From NCBI RefSeq assembly GCF_022682495.2, contig NC_071399.1:4321342-4385341 (forward strand): a DNA stretch of 64,000 nucleotides, given 5' to 3'. The notes beneath the pieces are model-generated. The model was not told the origin of the DNA and made no database searches. It saw nothing but the letters and a program-made list of their open reading frames with translations. Positions 59,451 through 64,000 of this stretch are shown in pieces. The position numbers were made by a program, and so were the translations under genes. Position 1 is the stretch's first letter, and each line of letters begins with the position of its first letter. This DNA is from Desmodus rotundus (lineage: Eukaryota; Chordata; Mammalia; Chiroptera; Phyllostomidae).

Positions 59451-59486
59451 TTTTTTGTTTTTGTTTTTGTTTTTTTTTTTTTTTTT
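59451..59486. repeat. T-rich tract
   Basis: Runs of T separated by single G bases and ending in about 17 T. It could be the poly-A tail of an unrecognised minus-strand retroposon, but the sequence to its right is MIR in plus orientation, which does not end in such a tail. Confidence 0.9.
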
Positions 59487-59497
59487 GCCATAATTGT

Positions 59498-59695
59498 CTA
59501 GTAGTTAGGAATGAATGGAGTCAGACTGCTGGGGTTTTTACCTCTGGTACCACTGGGGGGTAATATTAGATACACCTAGTTTACATCCCTGTACCATGAG
59601 TTTTTCCTCTGTAAAGTGGGGATTCCTTTATTTTGTAGAGGTACTGGGAAAATTAAATATGGAAATGTACATGTGAAATATGAAGTATTACACAG
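59498..59695 (+). repeat. MIR SINE
   Basis: Almost the whole MIR can be followed: tagtagttaggaatgaatgg, agtcagactgctggggtttt, tacctctggtaccac, gtttttcctctgtaaagtgg (59598), ggattcctttattttgtaga, and gtactgggaaaattaaatat. This is the clearest MIR in the window. Confidence 0.82.
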
Positions 59696-60690
59696 TGTGA
59701 GCTCACATAATCTCTGCTGATCTTTATTATTACTCTGTGCAGGTCAGTGTGGGGAACCCAAAATTGAAAACAATGCAGCAACAACAGAAAGCGTTGCTCA
59801 TTTCCAAAGAGAAAAATGGGCCATTTATGAATTATACAAGGGAGTAAATAGAGCAAAGTCGATGGCGACAGAAATCCGAAATGTCTTGGGCACTGTAGTA
59901 AGTTTAGAGGTGACCGGAAGCCCTCAGATTAGAACTTCACTGACTTATTTCCAGTCTGGATATTTGATATGGGTGGATGTGGTTGTTTTGGGGATTCATA
60001 ATTTTCACTACATTAAACGTTAATTAAAAAGTTTCTGCCTGGAGACAGTTGCTTTGAAATCTTAGGCAAGTAGGAATGTTTGCCTGTTGGTGACAATATT
60101 AAATTATAAATGTCAGGCTGGAAAATGTCAGCTCAGCCGAGGGATAATCATATACTTTAACACTCTTAATGGAGAGATGTATTTCAGTAGAAATTTAATA
60201 TAATCTGAATAAAACCATGGCTCATACAGGATTAACCTCATTTACATATGCTAATATACACATGCATAATACACACCAGTACTAGTTCAATAATGCCAAT
60301 ATTAGAAATATAACTGTATGAATCATTCTCAATTCCTAGGAGGCTTACATGAAACATAGGTCTCAGCTGCATTTCTGAAAGCACCTTCTGAGATTGGAGC
60401 AGCATGCATATTGGGCCTTGACTGTGACAAGCAGGAATGAGGAAACAGTGAAAGGGAAGGACAGACGGACAGACGGACCAAGAGTATGTTATCAGTACCA
60501 CTGCTGTAGGCAACAGAATTTGGATTTGCAGGGGCCACTGAGAAGTATCCAGAAGGCTCTGCCCCTCACCAGCTCCGGCCCTGCATTGGCCGAGGGTTGC
60601 CCAGTAGCCCACTATTCTAGACAGCCGCTTGCTCCTGTCACACACTGTGTGGGGTCAGGTGGTCAGAATCTTTGACTCTGAACTTGGCTC
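59696..60690. other. Unassigned sequence
   Basis: AT-rich to balanced. There is a tiny (GACG/GACA)n patch at 60461-60479. The 135-codon minus-strand frame at 60238-60645 has no domain and overlaps a plus-strand frame. Confidence 0.4.
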
Positions 60691-63335
60691 TCTGCCAGCA
60701 ACCTGAAAGGCCTTGAAAGGGCAGCCGTGGTGGGGTGCTCTCAGCTTGAGGGCCAGTGTGCGTGAAATTGTCCAGTCTGGTTCTCTCCAAAATCACAGCA
60801 GGGCCAGGGGACGGAGAAGAGGCAGCAGAAACATCATCTTTCTGTCTGCATCCACTCCACCCAGTAGGTCTTCTTAGTCACCAGCTCTGCAGGGTGGTCA
60901 CCAGCCGCAGTGTCTTCCAGAGATTTCGTATGGGAAGCAAGTGGAACTCCAGTCCCTGTTGCTGCAGCTGGTTCCTGTGCTGTAATTAACACTCACACCT
61001 CTTTTCCGTCTCCCATGCTCCACTCCCCTCCCTCCTGGCCAATGTATCAGCTTGCTAGGGGCAGGTGAGGGCCAGAATTTCATCTCTGGGGGACCCAGTT
61101 ACCTGTCAGATCAAGGATGCTGTGGTCTCCCAACCAGTCCAGTCAACAGGTGTAGATGGGCCAGGACCAGCCAGGGGCTTCTCCCTGTTCCTGATTACGT
61201 GCTGCCTCTGGTAGCAACAAGCCTCGCTGCTCCCAATAATCAGGCCAGTTACTACCAGCAGTGCTGTCTGGGCGGATGGCAGGTTAAGTATTCTGGAATG
61301 AGTGTGGGGCCTGTCTACCTTCTTTGTCCCTGTCACCATGCTGATTCCTTTTGTGGGCCCATTGTACAAATGCATGGCTGAGGACAGGGACTGGCTGCCG
61401 GATCCCGACCAATCTCATCACCAGGAGCTGAGGATGAGGAGCCGCCTCTGTGAAGATCCTTTCTGGTGAATGTCGACGTGAGACACACAGCTTCTCACGC
61501 TCTGTAGTCTCTCCCGAATGCCCATTCGTGTATTTCCTCCACCAATGTCCTTGTCTAGCATCTTAATCCTATTTTAGGAACCATGAGCAAACCGCCAAGA
61601 CATTTGCCACTGCCTGGGAGTTCATGTGTCCTTTCCTTTGTGTAATTCCACCTCTTTACACAGCAGCTTATTATACCTCCCTGCACCCCGAAGCCCACCG
61701 ACTGCGGGACTCTCCTTGTTACCTTGTTACAGCATTGTTACCTACAGCGGGCCTGTAGCTGCTGCACTTCTAAGAGATGCGTGCTTTCAGCTCTCACACA
61801 CTAAACTGTGATATGAGTACTTTTCTCCCCTGAGGGTGCCCGCCCCGGGGGACCTCTTCAGTGCCATAGGTAGAGCTGAGGAAGCCCTGCTGCTCCCAGA
61901 GGCATGCAGCTCTCCAGTCCCCATTCACAGAACTTACTGATGCACTTGGAGGGTCTGCGTGGGCCTGACCACTCACATGCCATCCCCCTTAGCGGGGGGT
62001 AGGCACCGTCTGACTGATCTTATGACGTGCAGGGCTGAGGGCACCTCTTAGGATGGGCAGCTCAGACAGTGGAGTCACTGATGTCCTGCGGTCAGAGGCT
62101 CGCTGATGAAGGCGCATTTCCGTGCTGTAAGTGGCATGGCCTTGCTCTGGAGCCCTGGGGGTCGGTCGGTGCTCTGACCCACCCATGGGAGCTTGCCAAA
62201 CACTCCTCAGGGCAGCTTTGGTGACTGCAAACACTGATGGGTGATGGGGGCATTGGTTCTTCCAGGTCACAGAGCTCGGATTTTAGGGCTTTGCAGCAGT
62301 GTGTGGACCAGACAGTCGTCTTCTGCTCTGGGCCCCCCTGGGCCCTTGGGAGCCTTCGGAGCCATCCAACAGGGTCAGGGCAGCGTTTGCCAAAGTGACA
62401 CATGCTGCCTCTAGAAAATCCAGGTCCATCGGATGCTGGAACTTTCATTCTGTAGCAGGGAGCTCGGGGTGTAGTAATTGGCCCTGTGTTGGAGGTGCTG
62501 TCCTGGGTTGTCCCAGATCACTGGACTCCCCAAAAAGTCACGAACATGATAGGCCTCTGAATATCTTTAGGGTTCTGTCTCCATCCTGTAGAACATCCCA
62601 TATTGTCCCTCTAACCCCAGTCCGATTACAAGACACTGAGCCTGTGTGACGTTTCGTGGGGTGAAACATCAAGTCTCCACACACTGCGTTTGAGGGGGGA
62701 GGCGCTCATGTAACACTGAGGCACGATGGGGTGGGTGCTGCTACGCTTTCCACATTAAAGCAGACCTCTTTCTGGTGAGGACTGAAAGGCGGGCACACAG
62801 CAGATCAGTGGCCAAGTGCTGAGTTCCGGTGGTGCTGCTACTCTAGCTCAGCGTCTACAGCACTTGCAGCAGAGTGGCTTGTATAATAAGGGCTTCTGCT
62901 TTGCTGAATTATTTTTTATGCACTTGTTGACGCCACTATCTGTCTGGTTTATGAAAGAATGATAAATGTGATATCGAGAGGCATCTGTTGGCACTTACAA
63001 TACGTGTATGATTTAAGTCTGAGGATGTTGCTGAACTTTTCAACAATGTGGGGTGCAGTATTGCTTTTGGTTTATTGATGAGGCTGAAGATGGCCATTCT
63101 TGCACTGTTGACTTTTAGTCCAGGGTCAGTATATCCACTGGGGGTTGTATATCTATGGTGACCATGTATATCCATCCGGATTCTCATCTGGGGACACTGG
63201 GTTCATTGAGACCCGTTGAACCCAGGGTAAGGTGGAAGACTTGGGCTACTCTTCCACTTCCATCTGGCCTCCATCAGACCCCATTCTACCCAGGAGGCCA
63301 AGGTGGCTTTTTAGGGGTGGGAGGACCCCCTAAGG
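60691..63335 (-). other. Possible decayed ERV/MaLR interior, minus strand
   Basis: A 2.6-kb GC-richer segment with many overlapping short frames on the minus strand. On that strand a faint resemblance to an ERV polymerase interior (RNase H neighbourhood at about 60900-61080) can be suspected, but no catalytic motif is legible. The MLT1-like LTR to the right (63336-63915, minus) is where a 5' LTR of a minus-strand element would lie. No 3' LTR is recognised to the left. The alternative is ordinary unassigned sequence. No sequence is reconstructed here. Confidence 0.28.
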
Positions 63336-63915
63336 AATTAGTGCTCTATTACTCTAAGAAATTTTCACACACTGAGTGGCTTAAAAACTGATACATGGGT
63401 TATGTCACCTTGGTCTCGGTTAGAAGTCCAGGCAGGACATGACTGTTTTCTCTGCCCCGCGCTTCACACGGCAGAGTTGAAGGCACTGTTTGCTGGGTGT
63501 GTCTTCTCTTAACCTCCCTTGTTACTGTCAGAATCCATTTTTGGGTGGCCGTACAGGTGAGGTCTCTCCTCCTGCTCGCATCACCTGTAGCTCCTCTAGG
63601 ACAGTCTCAGGTCCTCACGACACGGGCCCTCTCATTTCTCCCAATCCAGCAGCAGAGTGTCGGATTTCCCCAACGTCTTATTTCAGGAAGGGCCCAGTCC
63701 TTCCAGGGCTCACCTGATTAGGCCAGGCCCACTATGGAAAATTATCTTAGATTGATAGATTATGGGAATCTCAATTATCCCTAAGATTTCTTTACCCTGT
63801 CATATGATGTCACCCAGTTATGAGAGAGACATTTACGTGTCCAGTCCCGTGTACGTTCAGGAGGAGGGGATCATACCGGGCAGGGGTCTTGGGGACCACC
63901 TTCGGGTTCTCTGCC
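63336..63915 (-). mobile_element. MLT1-like MaLR LTR, minus strand
   Basis: The left edge (ttttcacacactgagtggct at 63362-63381, then taaaaactgatac) is a mutated reverse complement of the MaLR LTR 3' end. The middle (gagtgtcggatttccccaac; ctcacctgattaggccaggc; cactatgg) and right (gtcacccagttatgagagag) resemble the rest. The match is weaker than for 36453-37063, and the length is above the usual 370-430 bp, so it may contain a small insertion or be a related LTR. Confidence 0.5.
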
Positions 63916-64000
63916 TGTCACACCCAGTACTGTCATCAGCTCAGACACCACAGTGTGTCGCCGTCTGGAAGCTCTGCGCATTTCCCTTGCTCTGGAGGAC

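Noticed and set aside
60461..60479. Tandem gacagacg units as a minisatellite
   Set aside because: Only about two and a half units; too short to call.

Overview
This window is vertebrate, almost certainly mammalian, nuclear DNA, and most likely comes from a yangochiropteran bat. Two copies of a tRNA-derived SINE (32230-32440 and 36604-36855) have the opening, A box, B box and pyrimidine-rich tail that I recognise as the bat VES family. Short minus-strand LINE-1 3' ends, two decayed mariner transposons and a deep layer of older mammalian repeats (MIR, L2, L1M-type LINE-1, MLT1/MaLR-type LTRs) fit the same picture. Family names come from recognised consensus features. No database search was run.

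I found no protein-coding gene, tRNA, rRNA or CRISPR array that I can support. The open reading frames are short (171 residues at most), overlap on both strands, and resemble nothing except fragments of mariner transposase and LINE-1 ORF2. The window behaves like a gene desert or a very large intron.

Layout. 1-4.66 kb: unassigned sequence with an L2-like piece, a 23-base C run, a small L1 remnant and a possible old LTR. 4.66-8.66 kb: two old minus-strand LINE-1 copies, the first split by a mariner at 5294-5956, then a minus-strand MLT1-like LTR. 8.7-16 kb: microsatellites, L2-like pieces, a hairpin pair at 13389-13448 and a MIR. 16-21 kb: repeat-poor and AT-rich, with a purine tract. 21.1-32.4 kb: MIR, LINE-1 pieces, an LTR-type repeat, a second mariner (28202-28791), a short L1 insertion and a VES SINE. 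33.1-37.1 kb: a 40-bp inverted repeat with arms 706 bp apart, MIR, a candidate ERV LTR, L2, and an MLT1 LTR interrupted by a VES. 39.5-41.6 kb: an L1/HAL1 ORF1 piece abutting an oppositely oriented L1 3' half. 41.6-59.4 kb: largely repeat-poor. 59.4-64 kb: MIR, a possible decayed ERV interior and an MLT1-like LTR.

No genes work together here. The window is mainly a record of nested insertions. The observations most worth checking are the distant 40-bp inverted repeat, the perfect 15-bp-arm hairpin, two short LINE-1 insertions with clear target-site duplications, the two internally deleted mariners, a candidate noncoding exon with good splice signals at 23458-23571, and CpG or homeobox-motif clusters that could be regulatory. 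I did not find a convincing new biological system.
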